DNA from: Prorocentrum cordatum
Lineage: Eukaryota > Sar > Dinophyceae > Prorocentrales > Prorocentraceae
Direction: 5' to 3'
NCBI GenBank assembly: GCA_963575745.1
Contig: CAUYUJ010019926.1
Location: 436,236-500,235 of the forward strand
Length of the DNA: 64,000 bases
In this document: piece after piece, positions 12,401 through 23,580 of the stretch
Layout of the letters: each line of letters starts with the position of its first letter
Position numbering within the stretch: the stretch's first letter is position 1
Made by a program: the position numbers and the translations under genes
The notes under the pieces: generated by a model
Told to the model about the DNA's origin: nothing
Seen by the model: only the letters and a program-made list of their open reading frames with translations
Databases searched by the model: none

Positions 12401-13735
12401 CCGGCCTGACTGGGGCCGTACAAATACGTGTTTAAGATGAGCGATGGGGCAGCATTCTATAAATATTGATTGCAATGCGAAGAAGGGTGTCGATAACCCA
12501 GGGGGGGGGCGGTAGAATCTGTTTTCTGGTGTATTTAGAAAAGAAAAGGGGAACCACGCTGGGCAATGCTTGCGGGGCAAACAGCGCGGTGCAAATACGG
12601 TGCAATTCACCGGCGCTCAACTCGAAGATGCCCACTCCACTGATCGCGCAAACATCCCGCCCACCCACCCGCAACTTGGTTTGCAAACCCCGCGCGGCGG
12701 CGATTGCGACGAGTGCTCGGCGCTGGGCGGTGCATCTCTGCGGCCGCGACAGCCCGCGCATGCGCGCGCGCGTGCGCTTTGGCGCGACCGACGCAGCCGC
12801 AGTGGCGCTGGCCGCCGGGCGCGCCCCAGCGGGCACTCTAATGCGAATCGGCGACTTGGGCGGGCGCGGCGTCGCGGCAGCGTCGACGGCGGCGCGCGCG
12901 GCGATGATGGCGGCGAAGTTGGCGACGACGCTGACAGCAACGACCGCGGCCAGCGACGGCGCGGATGCCGATCGCGCCGACGACGATGAAGGCGCCCTCG
13001 CGTCGGCGATGAACGCTTTGGAAGGAGTTCGGCACGCGCGCGCGGCCGACGCGCGAGAGCGGCCCGCGCGGCATTATTTGGAACGGATCGGTTCCCCCCC
13101 CCCCGCCCCCAGCACGCGCGCGAGGGCGCGCGAATGATGTCGGCACGCGGCGCGGGAAGCCCGTTTGGCGGAATTTCGTGAACATGCTGAACAAAGGATG
13201 GTTGTCTCAAGAGTTCGCAAGAGTGCGAGCGCAGGCTTTTTTTTTACAACCGATGTTGCGAAACCTTTGAGTTTATATGTGTTTTGACATTCGACTTTGA
13301 AATCGCTGCGAAATCATGGGTTTTTGAAGGATTTCGGCGCGCGCGCGACGACGCGCGCGCGTGCACTTCGCCCCGCGGCACGCGCTCTAGGGCGTTCGAA
13401 CGACTTCGACATGCGCGCGCGAAGCCCGCTTGATAAAATGTTCTGAAATCGTTGGAAACAACCGGTGGTTTTTTGTCCAGAATCCGGAAGGGCGCGCGCT
13501 TTTTTTTTTGTTCTGAAAATCCGTGTTGCGAAACCACTGTTTCTCAAATGTTTCTTGGGCACTCGATTGTGAAATCCTTCCGAAACCCAGAGTTTTTGAT
13601 GGATTTCGGCATGCGCGCGCGACGACGCGCGCGCGTGCACTTTGTCCTTTTTTTGCATGGGATGCTTCATTTGTGATCAACGAGTGCGCGCGCATAATAT
13701 GTTTTGCAAAGGATGGCGGGGAGGGTCGATACCGG
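12401..13735 (+). repeat. Large-family unit 6
   Basis: Full set of segments with boxes near 13340 and 13615. Text at about 12466-12480 (ATTGATTGCAATGCGAAG) is a second empty-site equivalent for the element at 20139. Confidence 0.75.
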
Positions 13736-14342
13736 CCTGGCTGGGATAGTATGAATTCACATGTCGGACAGACATTGGGTCAGAGTCCTGCGCGTTTTAA
13801 CCTGGTTCCCAGGGGGTGGATAAGTCCGGGGGGGAGGGAGGTAGAACCTTTTTTCTTTTTAATTTTGAGAAGAGAATGTATGTGGTGTAAGCTGTGTGGT
13901 GAAAGATGTGTGGTGCGATCTCTGCTGTGCAAGATATGCGATGCAATCTGCGTGATGCGATATATGTTGCCCAACATACATGGCGCATTCTATGTGGTGC
14001 AATTGACTACCCTGCACCGCGCTTGACCACTCCACTGCTCGCGCAAACATCCCACCCACCCACCCGCAGCTTAGTTCGCATAATCTCTTAAGACCGTGAC
14101 GGTGGGTACCAAATGGCACTTGCCAACGACAGCGACGCCGACGACGACAGCGACAACGACGACGACGACGCCGCCGACAACGACTACGACGACACCGGCG
14201 ACGTCTCCAACGACTTCGACGACGCCGACAACGACGACGACGACGACACCGACGACGACGACGACGCCGACGCCGACGACGACGACGACGATGACAACGT
14301 CGACGACGATGACGACGCCGACGACGACGACAACGACGACGC

Positions 14343-14402
<60 letters not shown>

Positions 14403-14860
14403 CGACAACGACGACGAAGACGACGACGACGCCGACGCCGACGACGACGACGAAGACGACGACGACGTCGCAAACGAAGACGACGACGAGGGAGGAGGGA
14501 GGACGACGACGGCGACAACGGCGACAACGACGACAACGACGAGGGAGGAGGGAGGACGGCGACGACGCGAACGACGAAGAAGGAGGAAGGACGGCGACGC
14601 CGACGACGGCAACGACGAGGGAGGAGGGAAGACGACGACGACAACGACGACGACGACGGCGACGAAATAGGAGGGACGACGACGAGACGCCGACGACGGA
14701 CGACGACGACGACGACGAGGGAGGAGGAGGAAGGACGACCACGGCGACAACGACGACGGAAACGACCACGACGCCAAAGAGGACGACAACGACGAACACG
14801 AGGAAAGACAGAGGACGACGTAGGCGACGACGACGACGACAACGACGCGGGAGGAGAGAG

Positions 14861-14894
<34 letters not shown>

Positions 14895-15440
14895 CAAGAG
14901 CGCGCGCGCACGCTTTTGTTGAACATCCGTGTTACGAAACCTTGGGTTTTTGTAGGTTTTTTGGACGCGCGATTTCGAAATCCTTCCGAAACCCAAGGGT
15001 TTTGAAGGATTTCGGCATACGCGCGCGACGACGCGCGCGTCTGCACTTCGTCGCATTTTTTGCAAAGGATTCTCGCGACGGCACACGCGCAAGGGCGTTC
15101 GACAGATTTCGACATGCGCGCGCGCGAAGCCCGTTTGGTAGCATTTTGTGAAAATCATGAACAACCTATGATTTTCTTAAGATTTCGCAAGAGCTCGCGC
15201 GGAAGTTTTTTTAGCAAATCAGTGTTGCGAAACCATTTGTTTTTGTATGTTTTTTGGAAACTCGATTGCGAAATCCTTCCGGCGCCGAAGGTTTTTGAAG
15301 GATTTTGGCATGCGCGCGCGACGACGCGCGCGTGTGCATGTCGTCTCGTTTTTTGCAAGGGATTCGTGAAACAGTATTATGTTAGAACAAAACATGTCAC
15401 CGCATAGTGTTTTATACACGGGACCCTCAGGGGGGAAAAC
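13736..15440 (+). repeat. Large-family unit 7, GAC-expanded
   Basis: The middle segments seen in units 1-6 are replaced by a GAC tract that begins just after TCTTAAGACCGTGACGG. Boxes lie near 15020 and 15315. Confidence 0.75.
14100..14897 (+). repeat. GAC tract 1 with poly-Asp reading frame
   Basis: GAC/GACGCC/AAC triplets, grading into GAGGGAGGAGGGAGGACGACG motifs. In one frame an ATG at 14113 opens a 185-codon stretch ending at 14670, almost entirely Asp with scattered Asn, Ala and Ser. The same ATG and opening residues (MALA/G, S/T, DADDDSDND) recur in tracts 2 and 3. Translation is unproven. No signal peptide or domain is visible. Confidence 0.8.
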
Positions 15441-17270
15441 CAGCCTGCCTGGGATGGTATGGTTTCATATTTAGAATGGACGAGTGTGCAGAATATTTAT
15501 ATATATACACGAAATTATACTATCCCAAGGGGGAGCTGATAAGTTCGGGGGGGGTAGAGTCTATTCTCTCTTTAGAAAGGAGAATCCACTTTGACCGTTT
15601 TGAAGCTGTCCACTCCACTGCTCGCGCAAACATCCCACCCACCCACCCGCAACTTGGTTTGCAAAATCTCTTAAGACCGTGACGTTGGGCACCACATGGC
15701 ACTTGGCAGCAACAGCGACGCCGACGACGACAGCGACAACGACGATGACGACGCCGCCGACAACGACTACGACGACACCGACGACGTCTCCAACGACTTC
15801 GACGACGCCGACAACGACGACGACGACGACATCGACGACGACGACGACACCGACGCCGACGACGACGACGATGACAACAACGACGACGATGACGACGCCG
15901 ACGACGACGATAACGACGACGCCGACGACGACGACGACGTCAACGACGCCGACGACGACGACGACGACGACGGCGGCGAAAACGACGACGCCGACGTCAA
16001 CGACGACGAAGACGACGCCGCCGACAACGACTACGACGACACCGACGACGTCTCCAACGACTTCGACGACACCGACGACGACGACGACACCGACGCCGAC
16101 GACGACGATGATGACAACGACGACGACGATGACGACGCCGACGACGACGATAACGACGACGCCGACGACGACGACGACGTCAACGACGCCGACGACGACG
16201 ACGACGACGACGACGGCGGCGACGACGACGACGCCGACGTCGACGACGACGAAGACGACAACGACGCCGACGCCGACGCCGAATACGACGACGACGTCGC
16301 CAACGAAGACAACGAGAAAGGAGGGAGGACGACGACGGCGACAACGACGACAACGACGAGGGAGGAGGGAGGACGGCGACGACGCGAACGACGAAGAAGG
16401 AGGAAGGACGGCGACGCCGACGACGACAACGACGAGGGAGGAGGGAAGACGACGACGACGACAACGACGAGGATGACGACGACGACGGCGACGAAATAGG
16501 AGGGACGACGACGAGACGCCGACGACGGACGACGACGACAACGAGTGAGGAGGAGGAAGGACGACCACGGCGACAACGACGACGGAAACGACCACAACGC
16601 CAAAGAGGACGACGACGACGACGAACACGAGGAAAGACAGAGGACGACGTAGGCGACTACGACGACGACGACGAGGGAGGAGGGAGGACGGCAACGACGA
16701 CGACGACGCAAGAGCGCGCGCGCACGCTTTTGTTGAACATCCGTGTTGCGAAATCTTGGGTTTTTGTAGGTTTTTTGGACGCGCGATTTCGAAATCCTTC
16801 CGAAACCAATGGGATTTGAAGGATTTCGGCGTACGCGCGCGACGACGCGCGCGTCTGCACTTTGTCCCATGTTTTGCAAAGGATTCTCGCGACGGCACGC
16901 GCGCAAGGGAGTTCGACAGATTTCGACATGCGCGCTCGCGACGCCTGTTTGGTAGCATTTTGCGAAAATCTTGAAAAACCTATGGTTTTCTTAAGATTTC
17001 GCAAGAGCTCGCGCGGAAGCTTTTTTAGCAAATCAGTGTTGCGAAACCATGTGTTTTTGAAAGTTTTTTGGAAACTCGATTGCGAAATCCTGCCGGCACC
17101 GAAGGTTTTTGAAGGATTTCGGCATGCGCGCGCGACGACGCGCGCGTGCGCACTTCGTCCCATGTTTTGCAAGTGATTCGCGAAAAAGTGCTATGTTAGA
17201 GCAAAAAATGTCACTGCATAGTGTTTTCACAAGGGAACCTCAGGGGAGGGGGAAACCGGCCCAGCTGGGA
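15441..17270 (+). repeat. Large-family unit 8, GAC-expanded
   Basis: Same architecture as unit 7. The TCTTAAGACCGTGAC anchor is at about 15669. Boxes lie near 16835 and 17130. Confidence 0.75.
15690..16712 (+). repeat. GAC tract 2 with poly-Asp reading frame
   Basis: As tract 1 but longer, with an internal duplication: the block starting GCCGCCGACAACGACTACG recurs near 15749 and 16017. The ATG at 15696 opens 267 codons to 16499, with an acidic N-terminal half and an Arg/Thr-rich C-terminal half. Confidence 0.8.
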
Positions 17271-17689
17271 TGGTATGATATCATATTTAGGACGGACGAG
17301 TGTGCAGAATATATATATATATATATGAAATTATACTATCACAGGGGGAAGCGTTAAGTCCGGGGGGGGTAGAGTCTATTCTCTTTTTAGAAAGGAGAAT
17401 TGATTATTACCCATGATGTGACGCATCTCATGCTCTTGCAAACATCCCACCCACCCGCCCGCAACTTGGTTTGCAAAACCTCTTAAGACCGTGACGGTAG
17501 ATTCCAAATGGCACTTGGCAGCGACACCGGCGCCGACGACGACAACGACAACGCCGACGACGACTACGACTACACCGACGACGTCTCCGACGACTTCGAC
17601 GACGACGACAACGACGACGACGACGACGACGACACCGACGACGACGACGCCGACGCCGACGACGACGACGCCGACGACGACGACGACGT

Positions 17690-17721
<32 letters not shown>

Positions 17722-17740
17722 CCGACGTCGACGACGACGA

Positions 17741-17775
<35 letters not shown>

Positions 17776-18155
17776 ACGACGTCACCAACGAAGACGACGA
17801 CGACGAGGAGGGAGCACGACGACGGCGACAACGACGACAACGACGAGGGAGGAGGGAGGACGGCGACGACGCGAACGACGAAGAAGGAGGGAGGACGGCG
17901 ACGCCGACGACGACAACAACGAGGGAGGAGGGAAGACGACGACGACGACGACGACGACCACGGCGACGAAATAGGAGGGACGACGACGAGACGCCGACGA
18001 CAGACGGCGACGACGACGAGGGAGGAGGAGGAAGGACGACCACGGCGACAACGACGACGGAAACGACCACGACGCCAAAGAGGACGACGACGACGAACAC
18101 GAGGAAAGACAGAGGACGACGTAGGCGACGACGACGACGACGCGGGAAGAGGGAG

Positions 18156-18186
<31 letters not shown>

Positions 18187-18750
18187 CAAGAGCGCGCGCG
18201 CACGCTTTTGTTGAACATCCGTGTTGCGAAACCTGGTGTTGTTGTAAATTGTTTGGACGCACGATTTTGAAATCCTTCCGAAACCGATGGGTTTTGAAGG
18301 ATTTCGGCGTGCGCGCGCGACGACGCGCGCGTCTGCACTTCGTCCCACTTTTTGCACAGGGTTCGCGACGGCACACGCGCAAGGGCGTTCGACAGATTCC
18401 GACATGCGCGCGCGCGAAGTCCGTTTGGTAGCATTGTGGGAAAATCTTGATAAACCCATGGTTTTCTTAAGATTTCGCAACAGCTCGCGCGAAAACTTTT
18501 TTAGCAAATCAGTGCTGCGAAGCCCTGTGTTTTTGCATGTTTCTTGGAAACTCGATCGCGAAATCCTTCCGCACCTAAGGTTTTTGAAGGATTTCGGCAT
18601 GCGCGCGCGCGACGACGCGCGCGTGCGCACTTCGTCCCGTTTTTTTGCAAGGGATTCGCGAAAAAATGCAATGTTAGAACAAAATATGTCCCCGCGTATG
18701 ATTTTGTAACAAGGGAACCTCAGAAGGGGGTCGATACCGGCCCCTCTGGG
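17271..18750 (+). repeat. Large-family unit 9, GAC-expanded
   Basis: Same architecture as units 7 and 8, with the anchor at about 17480 and boxes near 18310 and 18605. Confidence 0.75.
17508..18187 (+). repeat. GAC tract 3 with poly-Asp reading frame
   Basis: The ATG at 17508 opens 307 codons running past the tract into the flanking repeat (to 18431). The start is again MALGS followed by Asp-rich text. The open length depends on GAC having no stop in this phase, so openness alone is weak evidence for a gene. Confidence 0.8.
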
Positions 18751-20420
18751 ATAGTTTAAATTCATATTTCGGATGGACCTGTGGTCAGAATCATATATGA
18801 TTTACATACCCGAAAGGGGAACGGATAACTCCGGGGGTGGGGGGGAGGTAGAGTCTATTCTGTTTTTAGTAAGGAGAATCTACGTTGTGCAACCTACGTG
18901 GTGCAACCCGCGTGGAACAATCCATTGGTGCAGTCTATGCGGTGCAATGCGCCCTGTCGAACTTGAAGCTGTCAGCTCCACTGCTCGCGCAATCATCCCG
19001 CCCACCCACCCGCAACTTGGTTTGCAGTGCCCTTGCGACGGCGATTGCAGTGTGTGCTTGGTATTGGCTGGCGCATTTCTGCGGCCGCGCTAGCGAGCAT
19101 GCTCGCGCGCGCAGCGGCCAGCGCGGCGCGACCGACGCGGCCGCGGTGGCGCTGACCGCTGGGCATTCCCCAGCGGGCACTTCAGTGCGAGTCGACGACT
19201 TGGGCGAGCGCGGTATCATGGCAACGTCGCCAACGGTAAAAGCTATGATGATGGTAGCGGTGCTGGTGACGATGATGACACCGACGACGGCAAAGCCAGT
19301 GACGGCACCTACGCTGATCACGCCGACGACGATGACGGCGTCCTCGCGTCGGCGGTGAAAGTTTCGGAGGAGAGAATTCGACATGCGCGCGCGGCCAGCG
19401 CGCGAGTGGCCCGCATGGTGTTGCGGATCGTGCCCCCCGCCAACGCGCGCGCGAAGGCGTTCGAATGATGTTGACGGGCGGCGCGAGAGGCCCGTATGGC
19501 AGAATTTAATGACAATGTTAAAACAACCGATGGTGTTCTAAAGAATTCGCAGGAGCGCGAGCGCAGGTGCGTGTGTAAACTTATGTTGCAAAACCATATG
19601 TTTCTATATGGTCTCGGGACACTCGATTTTGACATCCCTACGCAACCTCGAGGTTTAACGGATTTCGGCATGCGCGCGCGACGACGCGCGCGTGTGCAGT
19701 TCGTCCCGTTTTTTGCAAGAGGCTCTTGCGACAGGACGCGCGCGCGAAACCCCCGCTTGGTAGCATGTTATCGACATGTTGAAAATCGCTTGTTTTCCAT
19801 ATAAAAACCGAATGAGCGCGAACGCAAGTTGTTTTCGAACATCCGTGTTGCGAAACCATTAGTTCTAATTTGTTTCCAGGACACTAGATGTTGAAATCCT
19901 TGCGACATCTACGAGGTTTTTGAAGGATTCCGGAATGCGCGCGCGACGACGCGCGCGTCCGCACCTCGTCCTATTCTTGGGGAGGGATGAGTGAAACATG
20001 CTGGTCTCTGATAAACGAATGCGTGCGCGCAACATTCCCTACAAAAAAAGGATGAGGGGGGAGGGCGAGACCGGCTTAAGCTGGGATAGTACGAGTTCAT
20101 ACTCAGGATGAACGATGGGGCAGAATGATATGTTAATTCCGCCGTTTGCGAAATAAACGCCCACGCGTGGAAGTACCGAGATCCCCGCCCCGCGCCCCGC
20201 ATTTCAATGTTGGCCACCGAACACGCCGAAGGGGAGTGCGAAACGTTGCGAAATAAACGCCCACTTATGTTGGACTGCCCAGCCCTCCCCGTCAACCTTG
20301 AAATACGGGGGGAAGGGGGCGTGCTTCGTCGTCTTGTTTTCGATCCCTAAGATGGGCGTTTATTTCGCAAACGGCGGTTGCAATACGAAAAAGGGAACTG
20401 TTAATTTCGGGGCGGGGTGG
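18751..20420 (+). repeat. Large-family unit 10, hosts an inverted-repeat element
   Basis: An unexpanded unit resembling units 1, 3 and 6, with boxes near 19675 and 19940. Its last block is split by the element at 20139-20377, after which the unit resumes at TTGCAATACGAAAAAGGG. Confidence 0.75.
20139..20377. mobile_element. MITE-like element, 25-bp perfect terminal inverted repeats
   Basis: The left end, 20139-20163 (begins CCGCCGTTTGCGAAATAAAC), is the exact reverse complement of 20353-20377. A third internal partial copy of the end sequence (GCGAAATAAACGCCCAC) lies near 20249. The element is 239 bp and has no coding capacity. It interrupts a large-family unit: the flanks read TGTTAATT before it and TTGCAATACGAA after it, while unit 1 reads GTAAATTGCAATACGAA uninterrupted at about 3391. 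That implies insertion with a TT (2-bp) duplication. The superfamily cannot be assigned from the sequence. Confidence 0.8.
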
Positions 20421-20860
20421 TACATCCTAACATTTCTAAAGGAAATCTATGCGAACCGGCGGCTGGGCTGCCACGGCCGGCAAGGAGCAGCCAGACCGAC
20501 ACACAAGCCCGAGCGACGGGCGGCCACGGGGCGGCGACGGGGCGGCGCGGAGCCGCCAGACCGAAGGCGCGGCCCGGTTCCGTAGAGCAGAAGCGAGAAC
20601 TCCGAGGTGCAAGCGCTGCCTGGGGAACACATGTATGTGTGGAGGGAGGGAGGGAGGGAGGGAGGGAGGGAGAGAGAGAGAGAGATCGCCCTCAGGCGGG
20701 ACGCGGAAGGGCATACTACTAGTACTACGCGTCCTCCTTGGAGGCGTGCGTCCGACAAGACCATGTAGTACAACCGTAGTATCCGCTACCAGGGCCTTGT
20801 GCCTGTTGGGGCGTGTTAGACTGCTTGTCTGTTGTCTGGACGGTGTTTGAAAGTTTTCAA
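20421..20860. other. GC-rich stretch with (GGGA)n tract
   Basis: About 20480-20640 is a diverged copy of the segment at 3856-4075. A GGGA tract lies at about 20641-20672, then a GA run. No gene recognised. Confidence 0.5.
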
Positions 20861-21480
20861 AGGCCGACGACCCCCCGGACGGCACGCGTGCCTCTGAAAT
20901 CGCCTCCCTCGAATTTGCTCTCCAGCAGTGCTTTCGGCCTCCAGACGGCTAAGATGGCCTCCAAGACGGGTTCCAAGACAGGCAAAATGATAATAAGACT
21001 GTCCAAAATGCCCAGGCCCCAAGCCGGTCCAAGAGGGCTCCAAGAGGCCCTCCTGGAGAGCCCGAGGAAGCCCAAACCAAAGATCGTCCTTAGGTTTGAA
21101 TGATTTTGAGGTTCTCGCCTGTTTGGGCTTCCAACCGCCTAAGACGGCCCAAGAGGCTACCAAGCGCCCTCCGAAATAGCTCCAAGACAACCCCAGATGC
21201 CCCCAAGAGGGCCGCAAGTCGGCCCAAGAGGACCCAAAGATCGCCCGAGGGGTCCCAAGAGGGCCCCAAGACGGCTCTGAAGCCTCCAAGGGGGCACCAA
21301 GAAGGCCCAGAGAAGTCCCCAAGACGGCCTCCGAAGGCGTCAAACGGTCCAAGAGTCCCTAAGACAGCCCAAGAAGCCCCACCCAAGAGGCCCTTTGAGG
21401 CCCCCAAGAGGCCTCCAAGTGGCCCTCAGTAGGCTCCCGGGAAGCCCCAACAGGGCCCCAAGACGACTTCTCCTACTCGT
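20861..21480 (+). repeat. CCAAGACGGCC-type array C
   Basis: CCAAGACGGCCCAAGAGG-like units throughout. The non-repetitive interruption at about 21083-21120 contains AGATCGTCCTTAGG, a weaker match to the cores of arrays A and B. Confidence 0.7.
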
Positions 21481-22252
21481 CTTCAAGTTCTTCTTCACAT
21501 CCTCCCTACCGCGCGCACGAAGGCGAGGTCGAGTTCATGACCCGTCCCAACTCAGACCACCCGTCCGAATTACGCTGCTCCTGCACTCAACCTCCTTCGG
21601 CTACGCGCAAGAGTGACCCTGGGTAAGCATGTCCTTTGGTGCGCGGCTTCTTGGGACCGCGGGGGGGGGGGGGAGGCAAAAACAAGCGCGCAAGCAGCTG
21701 CTACCGCTTCTCTTTCGGCCATCTGGGGGCCCATCTGTGACTGCACCCAAGGTTACTCCAGCGAAAGGTCACTCTTGCGCCCAGTCGCCTCCCCCCTGCT
21801 GCGCTGTTTTGCACGGGCAAAAGGCGGCGGGGCGGGGCTTGCCGCAGGCAGCTGGACAAGATCTCTTGCTGCCCCAGCGATGTGGCCAGAAACCGCCCGT
21901 CCCCGAGCACACACTTTCGGGGATGGGCAGACCCCCCTTTAGCAAAACGTGGTTTAGTGAAAACAACCTCGGGCCCAAACCTGGCGGGCGCAAACCTGGA
22001 AAATGACGGCCTCGACGCCCTCTCGAGACCCAAAAACGGACAATTCACTAAATCGACGCGTCGGGGTAGGAGGTCTGTACACCTCCGACACTTTATACGC
22101 TTTCCGAGAGAGCGCGCGCGTCGCCCCCCCCCTTTTGGCGGGGGGGGCGACGCGCGCCTGGCTCGAGCAGGCGCTCGGCTGACGCCGGCCGGGCAGACAC
22201 CCACGGGGCCTGGAGGCGACGAGGCAGACAGCAGCTATAGAGACACAGTAGC
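21481..22252. other. Unrecognised sequence with an 18-bp perfect hairpin
   Basis: No gene recognised. At 22114-22157 an inverted repeat has an 18-bp stem, GCGCGCGTCG plus eight C, around a short CTTTTGGC loop. Confidence 0.5.
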
Positions 22253-22459
22253 TTCCAGAGTGCCACGAGGACCTCTTTATTAGGGGGCCACGTGCGACCC
22301 CTACCCCTACCCCCCACGACTTCTGGGGGGGAGGGTGGGGCTCACTTCGCTCGAGAGCTCCCGAACGAAGCGAACCCTACCCTCCCCCTCAGAAATCGTG
22401 GGGGGTAGGGGTAGGGGTCGCACGTGGCCCTCTATTCCAGAGTTCCACGAGGACCTCTT
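22253..22459. repeat. 146-bp near-perfect palindrome flanked by 25-bp direct repeats
   Basis: Positions 22285-22357 and 22358-22430 are near-perfect reverse complements centred on GAGCTC. The outer parts (GGCCACGTGCGACCCCTACC and onward) match exactly and the inner parts carry a few mismatches. Immediately outside are direct repeats, 22253-22277 and 22435-22459, TTCCAGAGTGCCACGAGG versus TTCCAGAGTTCCACGAGG and onward, with one mismatch in 25. No gene recognised. Confidence 0.85.
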
Positions 22460-23375
22460 GGGCCGGCGCAGGGGCCCCCTGGGGCGCCCCCGGCGCCGCC
22501 TCTTTGTGCGCTCCGGGCGCCAGGGAGGGGTTCCCAGCACCCATCCAGGGAACCCGCGCGGACCCGAGGAGGTCTTTGCGTGTGCAGGTTGTTCCTTCTC
22601 CGACACGCCCAGGGCACGCCCACGAGGCCCATGAATGAACCCGTCGCCGTGCAGTTGCCTCGAAGGCAGCACCCGCGTGTGTCCGCCAGGTGACTTGTCC
22701 GCGGCCCCAGAAAAGGAGCGCAACTTTCCAGAGTTGGCCGCGCAAGTTCTGTCGGCCCCGTGCCAACGAGCGCTATCACGGGCACATCGCCCAAGGCTTC
22801 TCGCTCAACATCACCTTCGGATCCGTCACGGGAACCGGGGGCTCGACGGCAAGCGCATTGTATGCGCTTTCGTGGACAGGGAAAGGTTCCGCGTGCTCAT
22901 CGGGTGGCGCGGGTGCGAGCACATCACTCCTCGCCGTGCGCCTCCAGTTTTGCCGTTTCGCTGCGTCCGCATGGTGCAGTGGATTGCAGGGCAGAGTGCG
23001 CTCTCGGAGCGCTAATGCTTCTTACCTGCGTATGGAACGTCGACCGCGCTTGCTCCAAATAGAATCACCCTGCCTGCCACAATCACCTCCTCCTCTTTCC
23101 TGCCACGCCATCCCTGCCCACTGCCTCCTCAGTGAGGAGGGGTAGGCCCCTTTTCAGAAGGCGGCGGGGCTTCTCAGAATCCTGGCGGCCTCCTGAGAAG
23201 CCGCCGTTGTCTTCTGAGACGATCTAGAAAGCATTGCAGAAGGCCGGAAACCTTCCGAGCCTTCTAGAAGGCCCGCCCCCTCTGCATTCCTCTCTGGGCT
23301 TGCTGCTGAGTGGGGGAGCGTGTGCGGGGGGAGCAAGCCCAAACGCGAAAGACGCTGCTATCGTATCCCGTTCCC
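22460..23375. other. Unrecognised sequence
   Basis: Open frames of about 100-150 codons exist on both strands, with no convincing domain. At 23150-23275 short inverted motifs cluster (CTTCTCAG / CTGAGAAG, CCTTCTAGAAGG). Confidence 0.4.
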
Positions 23376-23580
23376 GAGAAGGAGTAACTGCACAAGCATA
23401 AACTGTCTGAGGTCCGCGCGGATTGCTAAGGTCGTCGCTGAACCCCCTACCTGGCGCGCAGAGTGCGCCAGGGGCGGCGCCGGAGGCCCCGCTAGAGAGC
23501 TTCCAGCGCAGATCCGAGAAATCCGCGCGGAGCTCCTAAGGTTCATGCTTGTGCTGTTTCTACCACTTGTTCTCCTTTCG
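23376..23580. repeat. Palindromic element, copy 1 (TCCGCGCGGA family)
   Basis: The left arm has CACAAGCATAAAC, then GAGGTCCGCGCGGATT. The right arm has AATCCGCGCGGAGCTCC, then CATGCTTGTGCTGTT. The arms are imperfect reverse complements around a GC-rich centre (CTGGCGCGC ... GCGCCAGGGG). Two more copies lie at 32572-32912 and about 34350-34530. Confidence 0.7.

Larger units (their letters stand above)
2085..20420 (+). repeat. Large diverged repeat family with GC palindromic boxes (about ten units)
   Basis: The same ordered set of motifs recurs about ten times on this strand. They are: a CCCACCCACCCGCAACTTGG segment; a segment with GAGTCGGCGACTTGGGCGGG; a segment with CACGCGCGCAAGGGCGTTCG; one or two blocks running GTTGCGAAACCATGTGTTTT, CACTCGATTTTGAAATCC, then the palindromic box GCGCGCGACGACGCGCGC and GTGCGCACTTCGTCC; and a block with GGATGGACGATGGGGCAGAA followed by a G-run. 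Box copies lie near 2900, 3645, 4925, 5215, 8490, 10890, 12035, 12275, 13340, 13615, 15020, 15315, 16835, 17130, 18310, 18605, 19675 and 19940. Units are 1.3-1.8 kb, substituted but co-oriented, which indicates old tandem duplication. No conserved protein frame spans them. Confidence 0.85.

Noticed and set aside
13859-16958. Poly-Val, poly-Ser and poly-Arg frames antisense to the GAC tracts
   Set aside because: Shadow frames of the GAC triplet. Only the sense frame with the conserved ATG was kept as a possibility.
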